Assembly (NCBI GenBank): GCA_039819115.1
Contig: JBCBST010000045.1
Coordinates: forward strand, 1 to 22,377
Direction of reading: 5' to 3'
Source of the DNA: JBCBST01 sp039819115
Lineage (GTDB): Bacteria > Bacteroidota > Rhodothermia > Balneolales > Balneolaceae
Length of the DNA stretch: 22,377 nucleotides
Shown: positions 15,196-22,377 of the stretch, piece by piece
Position numbering within the stretch: the first letter of the stretch is position 1
Layout of the letters: every line of letters starts with the position of its first letter
Position numbers and translations under genes: made by a program
The notes under the pieces: generated by a model
Seen by the model: the letters and a program-made list of their open reading frames with translations, nothing else
What the model was told of the DNA's origin: nothing
Databases searched by the model: none

Positions 15196-17513
15196 AATCT
15201 CCTGGAAATCCCCATTCCGGCTCCAAACCGGTTATCGTAGCTACTGATAAGCGACCAGTTTAAGCTCAACAGGTATTCCAGGCCAATATTCCAAACTGTT
15301 TCGGTGTCTGCAAACTGGTTGTCGGCCAGAGTGTTCGTGATCCCAAAATCGCTCTCCAGTTCCAGGTGACTGGTTAGCATCAACCGTTGAGTAATGGGAA
15401 GGTGACTTTCCAATTCGAGTTGAGGCCGTAGCTGATGGTCTATGCTAACATCACCGCTCAGAATAAACCAGATCAGATACCGAATACCAAGCCTACCCGC
15501 TATTTCCTGTTCTTCTAAAGAGTTTTTGTTCTCGTTTTCGATGTTGATTCCCCCATATACCCGGAAAAAATCTCCAACAAACCGCTCGTAGTCTGCATTT
15601 AACTCGATGTTTTCATTCCAGCCATATTCTACATTCAGATTAACCTGATTCCAGTTATTGGATCGCACCAGATCTATGCGTGTTGCATGAGAGGCTATGT
15701 CGGCAGTCCCCCAGTTAAACCACTGTCTATCTTTGTTAAACACCTTTTCTATGGGATAGTTACTCAATCGTTCATCCCGGGTGCTACCCTCATAGCTTAC
15801 AATCCTGCCCATTCCCGCTGCCATATGATAGAGTAAGTGACAATGGAAAAACCAGTCTTTATCCTCATCTGCTTCAAACTCGATGGTGATTCTGCTCATC
15901 GGAGGCACATCAATCGTATGTTTAAGCGGAGCAAACTCATCTTCTCCGTTTAACACTCTGAAGTAATGTCCGTGCAGATGCATGGGGTGGTGCATCATGG
16001 TCGTGTTGTTCAGCGTGATTCGGACGACTTCCCCTTTCCTGATCTTGATTTTATCCGTTTCGGAAAGTGTTTTCCCATTCATGCTCCAGATATATCGCCA
16101 CATATTCCCGGTCAGGTTAAACGTGAGTGAACGAATGGAATCGGCAGCCTGGATTACCGTTGATGTTCGGGCTCTGATCTGCGTGGCGTTATAGCCTACG
16201 TCCCACATAATCATGGGATCAACCGGACTGCCTGCGGTGTGCATCGTATGATCAGAATGATCCTCCGTATCCTTCTCATCATGATTCATCCCGGAATGAT
16301 CCGTATGATCTTCAACCTGATGGGCTTGCATGCCTTCCATGATATGCCCTTCATGATCCATCTTTTCTTCCTGCAATTTCTTATCCGGATTCACACTCAT
16401 AACCCCCTTTTCTTCCGGTACCAACAGCATATCATGCATACTATGTCCACCCGATCCGGAGTGCATGGCAGCCATCCGTTTGTTCATATCCTGGTAGTCG
16501 GGAAACGGGATATCCTTTGCGGGGATGCGTTCTCCTTCTCCTAACCAGACCGAAGCCTGACCCACGACATCCTGAGAAGTCGCTCTGAATTCAAGGCTGC
16601 CTCGTTCGGGTACCGTAACCAGGAAATCATACGTTTCCCCTATCCCGATGAGTACTTTTTCGTGGTGTGAGGGATTAATATCCAATCCATCTGCTGAAAT
16701 CATTTCCATGTGATGCTGGCCCGAGTTCAACCAAAAGTAGGTGGATCCGGCTGCGTTAATCACCCGGATACGAACACGCTCCCCGGGCTTTAACGCTTTG
16801 TATTCGATTTCCTTTTTAGCATTGATCATATAGGCATCATAATACACATCCGAAATATGCATGGTGGGCATCTTCTGTTTCCACAACTCAAACTGAGCTC
16901 TTAACGCCTTCGATTTTATGGATTCAACGACGGAGGGTGCGTTACCGATTCTTACGGCATACCATTCATTATGGCGCCGGAGGTTGGTCAACACCGATTT
17001 TGGGTTTTGATGGATCCAATCGGACAGGACCAGCACTCGTTCCTGGTCGTAGTTGTACGTGTTCTCAATCGGGTCGACAACAATACTACCATAAATCCCT
17101 TTTTGCTCTTGTAACCCAGTATGGGAATGATACCAATAGGTTCCCGACTGTTTGAGTGGAAAATGATAGGTTTGTGTTTTCCCGGGTTTGATAGGTGGGG
17201 TAGTCAGGTTGGACACCCCATCCATAATGTTGGGCAATAACAACCCATGCCAATGCATGGAAGTGGAAACTCTCATGTTATTGGTAACATGAATGACAGC
17301 AATCTTCCCTTCTTTGAAACGAAGTAACGGTGCCGGTAACGAGCCATTTACCAGCATAGCTTCCGTTTGTTTGCCTTCATCAATAACAACCGTAGCATAA
17401 TCCACGGTAAGACGATAGATGATACTATCCCCTTTGATTTCAGGAGTGAGGTCCTGGCTAAATGAAGCCAATGGACTAACGAGAAAGAATAAAAAACAGA
17501 AATACCTTAGCAT
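15192..17513 (-). CDS. CopA-type multicopper oxidase fused to a CopB-like outer-membrane barrel
   Basis: A 773-residue exported copper-resistance enzyme. Signal peptide 1-19 (ending ASFS|Q) is followed by three cupredoxin domains. Copper ligands are all present: HWH (87-89), HSH (129-131), HPMHLH (509-514), HCH (557-559), with type-1 ligands Cys558, His563 and axial Met568 in HCHLLYHMAAGM. CopA-type enzymes oxidise Cu(I) in the periplasm. Residues 350-426 are a His/Met/Asp-rich loop (MHSGSGGHSMHDM, MDHEGHIMEGM, DHSDHTMH) likely to bind copper. After the oxidase, residues about 590-773 form beta strands like CopB (QLELESHLPITQRLMLTSHL resembles the CopB LTQRL strand), ending in RRF with a terminal Phe typical of barrels. 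It is thus a natural CopA-CopB fusion that may tether the oxidase to the outer membrane. Its 3' end overlaps the IYD-like gene by 4 bp. Confidence 0.9.
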   Translation of the reverse strand: MLRYFCFLFFLVSPLASFSQDLTPEIKGDSIIYRLTVDYATVVIDEGKQTEAMLVNGSLPAPLLRFKEGKIAVIHVTNNMRVSTSMHWHGLLLPNIMDGVSNLTTPPIKPGKTQTYHFPLKQSGTYWYHSHTGLQEQKGIYGSIVVDPIENTYNYDQERVLVLSDWIHQNPKSVLTNLRRHNEWYAVRIGNAPSVVESIKSKALRAQFELWKQKMPTMHISDVYYDAYMINAKKEIEYKALKPGERVRIRVINAAGSTYFWLNSGQHHMEMISADGLDINPSHHEKVLIGIGETYDFLVTVPERGSLEFRATSQDVVGQASVWLGEGERIPAKDIPFPDYQDMNKRMAAMHSGSGGHSMHDMLLVPEEKGVMSVNPDKKLQEEKMDHEGHIMEGMQAHQVEDHTDHSGMNHDEKDTEDHSDHTMHTAGSPVDPMIMWDVGYNATQIRARTSTVIQAADSIRSLTFNLTGNMWRYIWSMNGKTLSETDKIKIRKGEVVRITLNNTTMMHHPMHLHGHYFRVLNGEDEFAPLKHTIDVPPMSRITIEFEADEDKDWFFHCHLLYHMAAGMGRIVSYEGSTRDERLSNYPIEKVFNKDRQWFNWGTADIASHATRIDLVRSNNWNQVNLNVEYGWNENIELNADYERFVGDFFRVYGGINIENENKNSLEEQEIAGRLGIRYLIWFILSGDVSIDHQLRPQLELESHLPITQRLMLTSHLELESDFGITNTLADNQFADTETVWNIGLEYLLSLNWSLISSYDNRFGAGMGISRRF

Positions 17514-17515
17514 AA

Positions 17516-17582
17516 CTTAATCGGGTAAAAAATGAATAGAGCTCTCCCATATCGTTGTGGGAGCTATGAACTGCCGATTAAG
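17516..17582 (-). promoter_or_regulatory. Nested inverted repeat filling the gap before the copper oxidase
   Basis: An outer perfect 9-bp pair, CTTAATCGG (17516-17524) and CCGATTAAG (17574-17582), encloses an inner hairpin CTCCCA / TGGGAG (17544-17549 and 17558-17563) with an 8-nt loop, extendable past a bulge (ATAG/CTAT). In the mRNA the outer 3' arm ends 2 nt before the oxidase ATG and so covers the ribosome landing site; six U residues lie between the inner hairpin and that arm. It occupies 67 of the 72 intergenic nucleotides. Translational control, attenuation, or a pair of protein-binding sites are possible readings. Confidence 0.55.
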
Positions 17583-17585
17583 AGC

Positions 17586-18038
17586 CTAAATCAGGAATGC
17601 GTTTACTGACAAAAAAATGGGGGGAGAAAGGGCGTGCCTTCGTTTGAGGGGGTCGGGAGGGTGGGATTCATAATCCGATCGTGAAAAAAACATGGTACCC
17701 GGAACCACGTCTGCATAAATCACTAATCCGGCCGGAAGTGCGTGTGCTACAGAAACAGCGCGTTGTGGCTGAGCCTGGTATTCACAGACCATTTGAATCA
17801 TGCAATCATCAGGATCGGGGTGACAATCCTCTGCATCATCCGATTCTGTATTCATCATGTCGTGCCCGGCATGATCGTTCATCATATCGTGCGTTTCATG
17901 ATGTGTCATGGAGGCCATGTCATCACCACAAAAACACTGGACCGCAGTAAACCCCAGCACCATAAACAACTGGGCAAATAAGACCAGTTTGCCTACCGGC
18001 TTAATCGCTTTGTGATATGCACGATCTGAAAACACCAT
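17586..18038 (-). CDS. Small His/Met-rich exported protein of the copper module
   Basis: A 150-residue protein with no family I can name with confidence. A hydrophobic N-terminal segment (about 15-33, KLVLFAQLFMVLGFTAV) is a signal peptide or anchor and is followed by CFC (35-37). Residues 41-62 are a metal-binding-like stretch (MASMTHHETHDMMNDHAGH then DMM), and Cys72, Cys79 and Cys85 follow. The end, HPPDPLKRRHALSPP with a hydrophobic tail, recalls DUF2946-type copper-associated proteins, at low confidence. It is the first gene of the unit with the multicopper oxidase, 72 nt upstream, so a periplasmic copper-binding or delivery role is inferred. The ATG at 18053 is an alternative start (five more residues); I prefer 18038. 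Confidence 0.7.
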   Translation of the reverse strand: MVFSDRAYHKAIKPVGKLVLFAQLFMVLGFTAVQCFCGDDMASMTHHETHDMMNDHAGHDMMNTESDDAEDCHPDPDDCMIQMVCEYQAQPQRAVSVAHALPAGLVIYADVVPGTMFFSRSDYESHPPDPLKRRHALSPPIFLSVNAFLI

Positions 18039-18042
18039 ATAC

Positions 18043-18050
18043 CAAATATA
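18043..18050 (-). promoter_or_regulatory. Candidate Bacteroidota-type -7 box of the copper unit
   Basis: On the minus strand TATATTTG matches the Bacteroidota TAnnTTTG consensus exactly, with a TTC (consensus TTG) 19 nt further upstream. Transcription would start close to the ATG at 18038, giving a nearly leaderless message. Part of the promoter would lie inside the divergent thioredoxin gene. Confidence 0.3.
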
Positions 18051-18074
18051 CAATCCTTTCGTAGTTTATGAACC

Positions 18075-18683
18075 ATGAGAAAAAACAAAGACACGAAAGA
18101 AAAACGTTCATCCGGTATCCGAAGGGAATGGGTGGAATGGGGGGTGATCATTGTTGTCATTGGCGGAATATATGTTTCCGGGTATCATACCGAAGTAATC
18201 GGACAGCTACAGCGCCTTCTTCTGTTAACGGGGCTCCGCCAGCCTGATATCGAACAAGTGGAAAACTCCGGTGTTTCAGCACGGTATGATATGCCCATGA
18301 CTACCTTAGCCGGTGATGGTACCTCCCTGGCTGAATTTGAGGGTAAAACGATCTTCCTCAATTTCTGGGCTACCTGGTGCCCGCCCTGCATCGCTGAAAT
18401 GCCCAATATCCAGTCATTGTATGAATCACTGGATCAGGAACAGGATATCGTGTTTGTGATGGTAAGCCTGGATGAAGACCGGGATAAAGCCCGGGCGTTT
18501 ATGCAGCGCAAGGAATACACCTTACCGGTATATTTTCTTGAGGGAAGAAGGCCCGGAGTGTATAACAGTACTATTGTTCCCACTACCTATGTGATCGACC
18601 CCGACGGAAACATTGCCCTCGAAGAACGGGGTATGGCCAAATACGATACCGATACCTTCCGTGAGTTTTTGAAAGGGTTGTAG
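18075..18683 (+). CDS. Membrane-anchored TlpA/ResA-like thioredoxin-fold protein
   Basis: A 202-residue thiol-disulfide oxidoreductase. A basic N-terminus is followed by one membrane helix (about 20-36), placing the thioredoxin domain (about 68-202) in the periplasm. The active site is FWATWCPPC with Cys102 and Cys105, followed by IAEMPNIQSLY, and the cis-proline is Pro169 in IVPTTYVID. These are hallmarks of TlpA/ResA-like reductants used for cytochrome c or copper-site assembly and oxidative stress. It diverges from the His/Met-rich gene with only 36 nt between start codons, which ties it to the copper module; a role in keeping copper-binding thiols reduced is inferred. No Shine-Dalgarno precedes the ATG. 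Confidence 0.93.
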   Translation: MRKNKDTKEKRSSGIRREWVEWGVIIVVIGGIYVSGYHTEVIGQLQRLLLLTGLRQPDIEQVENSGVSARYDMPMTTLAGDGTSLAEFEGKTIFLNFWATWCPPCIAEMPNIQSLYESLDQEQDIVFVMVSLDEDRDKARAFMQRKEYTLPVYFLEGRRPGVYNSTIVPTTYVIDPDGNIALEERGMAKYDTDTFREFLKGL

Positions 18684-18745
18684 GGTGGGATCGTCCTGTA
18701 CATAAAGAGCGGAAACTTCACTTCAGATTTGAGGTACACTGCTGC

Positions 18746-19588
18746 ATGAAGCGAAAAGATTTTCTGATTAAAACAGCATTAGCCGGAGTTGGGTTAAGTG
18801 GTTTAACCGGTGTTTATTCATATGCGATAGAACCTTTCTGGGTTGAGTTCACCCATGTTGATCTGCCTGTCTCCAATCTTCCTGACGCTTTGGAAGGAAA
18901 GAAAATGATACAAATCAGCGATGTACACGTTGGCAACCGATTTGACTACAGCTATATCATCGAGTCATTTATCAAGGTAAAGGCACTAAACCCTCATTTT
19001 GTAGTCTATACAGGTGATTACATTTCTTATGAAAACAATACGCAGTTTGATCAGCTAGCTGAAGTTTTTGAACATGCGCCATTAGGGTCGTTAGGAACAG
19101 TCGGTGTTTTAGGAAATCATGATTATGGTGTAAACTGGAGGGAGGAACATGTAGCAGAGCGAACGGTTCAGAGATTAAAAGACCATGGTATCACCATCTT
19201 GAGAAATGAACCATTAACTCTGGCGGGACTAACATTCATCGGGCTGGACGATTATTGGGCCATCAACTTTGATCCGGTGGCAGCCTTCAAGGAATATGAT
19301 CCAGGCAGAGCAAACATCGTGCTTAGTCATAATCCCGATACCTGTGATCTTGATATTTGGTCCGGTTATAAAGGCTGGATTCTTTCTGGACATACTCACG
19401 GAGGGCAATGTAAACCACCATTCCTCTCACCACCAATACTTCCGGTTCGGAACAAACGATACACAGCTGGAATCATAGAATTACCCGGAGATCGACAGGT
19501 ATACATCAACCGTGCTTTGGGTCATTTATGGCAGGTCAGATTTAATGTACGACCGGAGATTACCGTTTTTAATTTAACGAAAAGGTAG
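18746..19588 (+). CDS. Metallophosphoesterase, exported or membrane-anchored (YkuE/YaeI-like)
   Basis: A 280-residue calcineurin-type phosphoesterase. All metal-binding motifs are present: DVH (Asp59, His61), GD (Asp91), GNHD (123-126, with His125), SH (His195) and GHTHGG (215-220, with His216 and His218). Such YkuE/YaeI-like enzymes hydrolyse phosphodiesters or lipid-linked phosphates at the membrane. The N-terminus MKRKDFLIKTALAGVGLSGL looks like a Tat signal with the twin-arginine degraded to RK, so export is likely but the route is uncertain. The 3' end overlaps the convergent DUF3857 gene by 20 bp. The upstream neighbour on the same strand is the TlpA gene, 62 nt away. The physiological substrate cannot be read from sequence. 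Confidence 0.93.
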   Translation: MKRKDFLIKTALAGVGLSGLTGVYSYAIEPFWVEFTHVDLPVSNLPDALEGKKMIQISDVHVGNRFDYSYIIESFIKVKALNPHFVVYTGDYISYENNTQFDQLAEVFEHAPLGSLGTVGVLGNHDYGVNWREEHVAERTVQRLKDHGITILRNEPLTLAGLTFIGLDDYWAINFDPVAAFKEYDPGRANIVLSHNPDTCDLDIWSGYKGWILSGHTHGGQCKPPFLSPPILPVRNKRYTAGIIELPGDRQVYINRALGHLWQVRFNVRPEITVFNLTKR

Positions 19589-22160
19589 TCGTATCTGACT
19601 CTAAAGGTGCATGATCAGGTTCGGAATCATCCTTGGCAAACCGGGTTACAAATGTTCTTTTAACCCTTGTTGAAATCAGCATGTAAGGAATCCAAATACA
19701 TATCCCCAGGAAGCTTCGGAACACATCACCATAATAACCCGATAACTCCTCTGATGTAAACACATCTGACGCTAACAGTGTCGTCAGTAGAGCATCAACC
19801 AGTAAAAATACAAAATGACCACCTATGTAGAAGATATACAGCTTTGGAAAGCTTGATCTTCTTTTAGCCAGGAGTATGATCAAGAATACCGGAAAAATAA
19901 TGATGCATATATTGAAGAATAATTCGGTCATAATCAGAAAAGCCAATTCCGGATTATAACTCAGTTCTGAACTGCTTAAGAGACTATTTATCACGTTCGC
20001 ATTATAAAAGTTTGCCTCCTGAATAAGCCCGAACAGAATACGAATAGGGGCAACTGTTAACCCCAGTGCAATCAGAAAAAGCCACCCTCCGATAGATTCA
20101 ATAGGATTTTCCTGTTCGGTGGGCTTAGGGTCGTACTTTTGATACAGATTAAAACAAACGATGATGGATAAAACCAGTGCCAATAAGGTAATACCTATCA
20201 TTATCCAACTAGCAGAAAACCCTTGAACACTCTCATTGTATGAAACCTGGAAAATCAGACTTTCATCTATTCTTTCCTGTGCTTCAATAAAATCTTCGAC
20301 TTCTGATGGTTCTATGGTAGGTTTAAGAATCGTATAGTTGTAGGTGAGTAATACCTTTTTTGTGTTAACAGGTATTACTTCAGATTCAAATGAAATGCCA
20401 GGTCCGGTAATACTTTCTGACGAAGGGGAGATCGACCAATCTTGTGGAAACTCTATCGCTATAGTAGAATTATACTCAACCGGCTCTCCAATATATACAG
20501 GCATATCTCTGTTTGAAGATAGATTCGTAATCATAAACCGCGTCATATCGTATGGGGCAAAATCTGCGACCAGGGTTGAGTTACTCCCTGGATATTCATC
20601 CCATATGGATGGAATTACGTATTCCTCTTTTGTTTCAAACACGTTTTCATCTTCCCTCTCATCTTCGATGCTTAGTTTTTTAGTGGCCTCCAAGCCTCTG
20701 TAAATACCTCCGTAGTAGTTCTCATAATTCTCTGATATAGAAGACAATGTATTAGACTCAAACATAGCCCGTTGTCCATCCGCCTGAGCTCCATAATATT
20801 TAGTGGATATGGTATAGACGGCGCCCTTTCCGACTTGCCCCAAACGAAATACTTCTTCTACGTCTATTTTAGACGCTTCATCAGCCGGTAGCTCTATAAG
20901 TTCGGTTTCCCCTTCTTTCAGAACGAGACCATACCCATAATCCGGGAAGGAAAGATCATCAATAGTACCCCCCTGATTATTAATGGTGGGGTCTACGAAA
21001 AATCGCTCTCCTTTGTATACATAAGTCACCACACAATGATCAAACACCTTAGGAGAGGGTAAATAATCTTCCAGTGACTCTGTAACCGTACTGTTCACCA
21101 GCATAGGATGAGCTTCTACACCCATTGCAACCAGCATGGAAGCCAACAAAACGGATTTATCTTTACAATCACCAAACCTCCTGTTTAACACTTTGGTAGG
21201 AGCATTCGGTTTATAGGCACTCATTCCGGATTCAAACCCCAGGTAACGAACATCATCCTGTGTAAATCTGATAGCCGTTTGAATCATCTGATCCAGGTTG
21301 TTTTTCTCAAATAAGGTGCTGGATTCAGCTTTAATCTTATTCTGCTCTGCAGTCGATGGGGTATAGTGAGGTAATGCCCACTGTACCACTTCTTTCCATT
21401 CTGAAAACTCGGTTACCTGTATGGATCTAAACGGATCGTACCAGGAGGGAGTGTAGTCTTCATAAAATGACTCTCCCCGGTCTTTAATCACCCAGTTATA
21501 TTCAATGGCATCACTGGTTTCGGTAACGATGGGTCTCTGGGCTCCGTTGAAGTACTTGAAATTGAGGTCTCTTTTGTCATCGTTTATGATCCGATACCTT
21601 AGTTCACTAAACGGAATCTGGTACTCCGTTTTTAGTTTGGCGAAATATCTTCCATCATGAATAGGGTTTTCCCCTATGGTTGAATACGCATATTCAATAA
21701 TGTCTCCAACTCTTACATCCGTCAGGTTAATTACGGCGTTTAACGAACCATCATACAGATATCGGTTCGAATTTTCTTCTTTTCTGAATACCTGTATCTC
21801 GCTTTCATTCAGTTTGTTAATCTCAACACCATCACGGATGATCACAGCTTTATGAAACACTAATTCCTGAAACGTAGGATCAAACTCAACTTCGATGTCA
21901 GAAAAAGCTTCAAGCCCCTCGCTGTTAAGTACTCCGATCGCAAACCTCAGATAGGTTTCCGTAGCTATGATTTTATCCTGTATATCAACCAACAGGTACT
22001 TTACTCCTGAATAAGTATCCTCATCATTTTCTAATTCGGACAGATACGCATTGGGTTTTACCCAATCAGGAACACTGCTTACACGTACCTGTCTGGCTTT
22101 ACTTACATCCGTAACAAAAGCCAGAATTAAAAAGGCGAGGATTATTTGCCTTGTCTTCAT
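19569..22160 (-). CDS. DUF3857 - transglutaminase-like - DUF2569 membrane protein
   Basis: An 863-residue protein in three parts. After a signal peptide (from MKTRQIILAFLILAFV) comes a DUF3857 beta domain (about 50-240), then a transglutaminase-like core with Cys332 in RFGDCKDKS, His375 in FDHCVV and Asp390 in FFVDPT: a complete Cys-His-Asp triad in the usual order. After a further beta region, a helix (SWIMIGITLLALVLSII, about 654-670) leads into a DUF2569-like four-helix membrane domain from GGWLFLIALG (about 689) to IWIPYMLISTRVKRTF. The enzyme domains should face the periplasm. The triad suggests a protease, amidase or crosslinking activity, but no substrate is known for this family. I start at ATG 22160; a GTG at 22175 would add five residues before the signal. 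It is convergent with the phosphoesterase gene, overlapping 20 bp. Confidence 0.88.
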   Translation of the reverse strand: MKTRQIILAFLILAFVTDVSKARQVRVSSVPDWVKPNAYLSELENDEDTYSGVKYLLVDIQDKIIATETYLRFAIGVLNSEGLEAFSDIEVEFDPTFQELVFHKAVIIRDGVEINKLNESEIQVFRKEENSNRYLYDGSLNAVINLTDVRVGDIIEYAYSTIGENPIHDGRYFAKLKTEYQIPFSELRYRIINDDKRDLNFKYFNGAQRPIVTETSDAIEYNWVIKDRGESFYEDYTPSWYDPFRSIQVTEFSEWKEVVQWALPHYTPSTAEQNKIKAESSTLFEKNNLDQMIQTAIRFTQDDVRYLGFESGMSAYKPNAPTKVLNRRFGDCKDKSVLLASMLVAMGVEAHPMLVNSTVTESLEDYLPSPKVFDHCVVTYVYKGERFFVDPTINNQGGTIDDLSFPDYGYGLVLKEGETELIELPADEASKIDVEEVFRLGQVGKGAVYTISTKYYGAQADGQRAMFESNTLSSISENYENYYGGIYRGLEATKKLSIEDEREDENVFETKEEYVIPSIWDEYPGSNSTLVADFAPYDMTRFMITNLSSNRDMPVYIGEPVEYNSTIAIEFPQDWSISPSSESITGPGISFESEVIPVNTKKVLLTYNYTILKPTIEPSEVEDFIEAQERIDESLIFQVSYNESVQGFSASWIMIGITLLALVLSIIVCFNLYQKYDPKPTEQENPIESIGGWLFLIALGLTVAPIRILFGLIQEANFYNANVINSLLSSSELSYNPELAFLIMTELFFNICIIIFPVFLIILLAKRRSSFPKLYIFYIGGHFVFLLVDALLTTLLASDVFTSEELSGYYGDVFRSFLGICIWIPYMLISTRVKRTFVTRFAKDDSEPDHAPLESDTTTFSLN

Positions 22161-22312
22161 TTCTGTATTCACCACCCTTGTTTTTTGATCTCCTAATATC
22201 TTAAAAATTCATATCGATAGCTCTCATTATTCATCATTTCACATAAAAGCGCCATGCTTTTTTTGACTGACGATTTCCTATTTTCTGCTTTTCCATTTAT
22301 AGCCGTGATTCT

Positions 22313-22377
22313 ATGCCACAAAAAGTAATTGCCGGAATTCAACAAATCGGAATTGGTAATAATGATGTCCATAAAAC
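22313..22377 (+). CDS. N-terminal fragment of a VOC/glyoxalase-like protein (runs off the window)
   Basis: Only 21 full codons are visible after the ATG. They read MPQKVIAGIQQIGIGNNDVH and one more Lys. The GIQQIGIGxxDVH pattern is the first beta-strand and turn of vicinal-oxygen-chelate proteins annotated as VOC family or glyoxalase-like in Bacteroidota. The family call rests on a short stretch. It diverges from the DUF3857 gene across 152 AT-rich nucleotides in which I see no clear promoter. Confidence 0.5.
   Translation, partial: MPQKVIAGIQQIGIGNNDVHK

Overview
This 22.4 kb window looks like ordinary chromosome from a Gram-negative bacterium of the Bacteroidota/Balneolota type (Balneolaceae-like is my best guess). 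The clues are an outer membrane (beta-barrel and lipoprotein signals), almost no Shine-Dalgarno sequences before start codons, a UvrA that lacks the first zinc-finger CxxC as I recall for Bacteroidota UvrA, and several families common in that group: a multicopper oxidase with an outer-membrane tail, DUF3857-transglutaminase, DUF4097 and a cytidylate-kinase-like protein. I see no rRNA, tRNA, IS element, phage or CRISPR. The taxonomic guess is inference.

Layout, left to right. (1) 46-522: a GAF-fold free methionine-R-sulfoxide reductase-like enzyme. (2) 534-2185, minus: a two-gene unit of a secreted concanavalin-A-like protein and a lipoprotein, joined by an ATGA overlap. (3) 2417-3127: a cytidylate-kinase-like protein with the only strong Shine-Dalgarno in the window. 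Its 3' end runs 46 bp into the opposing ABC ATPase. (4) 3082-6836, minus: ABC ATPase and large permease, preceded by a small outer-membrane barrel and by a nucleotidyltransferase with an overlapping small partner (toxin-antitoxin-like architecture). (5) 6956-10848, minus: uvrA and, behind a clear terminator, a DUF4097 secreted solenoid protein. A 25-bp inverted repeat lies just upstream of uvrA. (6) 11011-15195, plus: proline dehydrogenase, a DoxX-like membrane protein, a membrane-anchored HExxH metallopeptidase with a helical-repeat tail, and a nitroreductase-fold protein that carries the iodotyrosine-deiodinase active-site triad. (7) 15192-18683: a copper module. A His/Met-rich small secreted protein and a multicopper oxidase fused to a CopB-like barrel are on the minus strand, and a membrane-anchored TlpA thioredoxin diverges from them. 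The 72-nt gap between the two minus-strand genes is almost filled by a nested inverted repeat that ends 2 nt before the oxidase start codon. (8) 18746-22160: a metallophosphoesterase converging on a DUF3857-transglutaminase-DUF2569 membrane protein. (9) 22313-end: the first codons of a VOC/glyoxalase-like gene.

How the genes relate: the copper module is the clearest functional unit. It offers periplasmic metal binding, Cu(I) oxidation anchored at the outer membrane, and a thiol reductant. The ABC pair, the lipoprotein pair and the nucleotidyltransferase pair are also coherent. Other neighbours look like unrelated housekeeping genes packed tightly: three convergent pairs overlap at their 3' ends. 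I found no convincing wholly new system. The points most worth following are the nested RNA/DNA structure before the copper oxidase, the oxidase-CopB fusion, the deiodinase-like enzyme, the membrane metallopeptidase and the overlapping nucleotidyltransferase pair.
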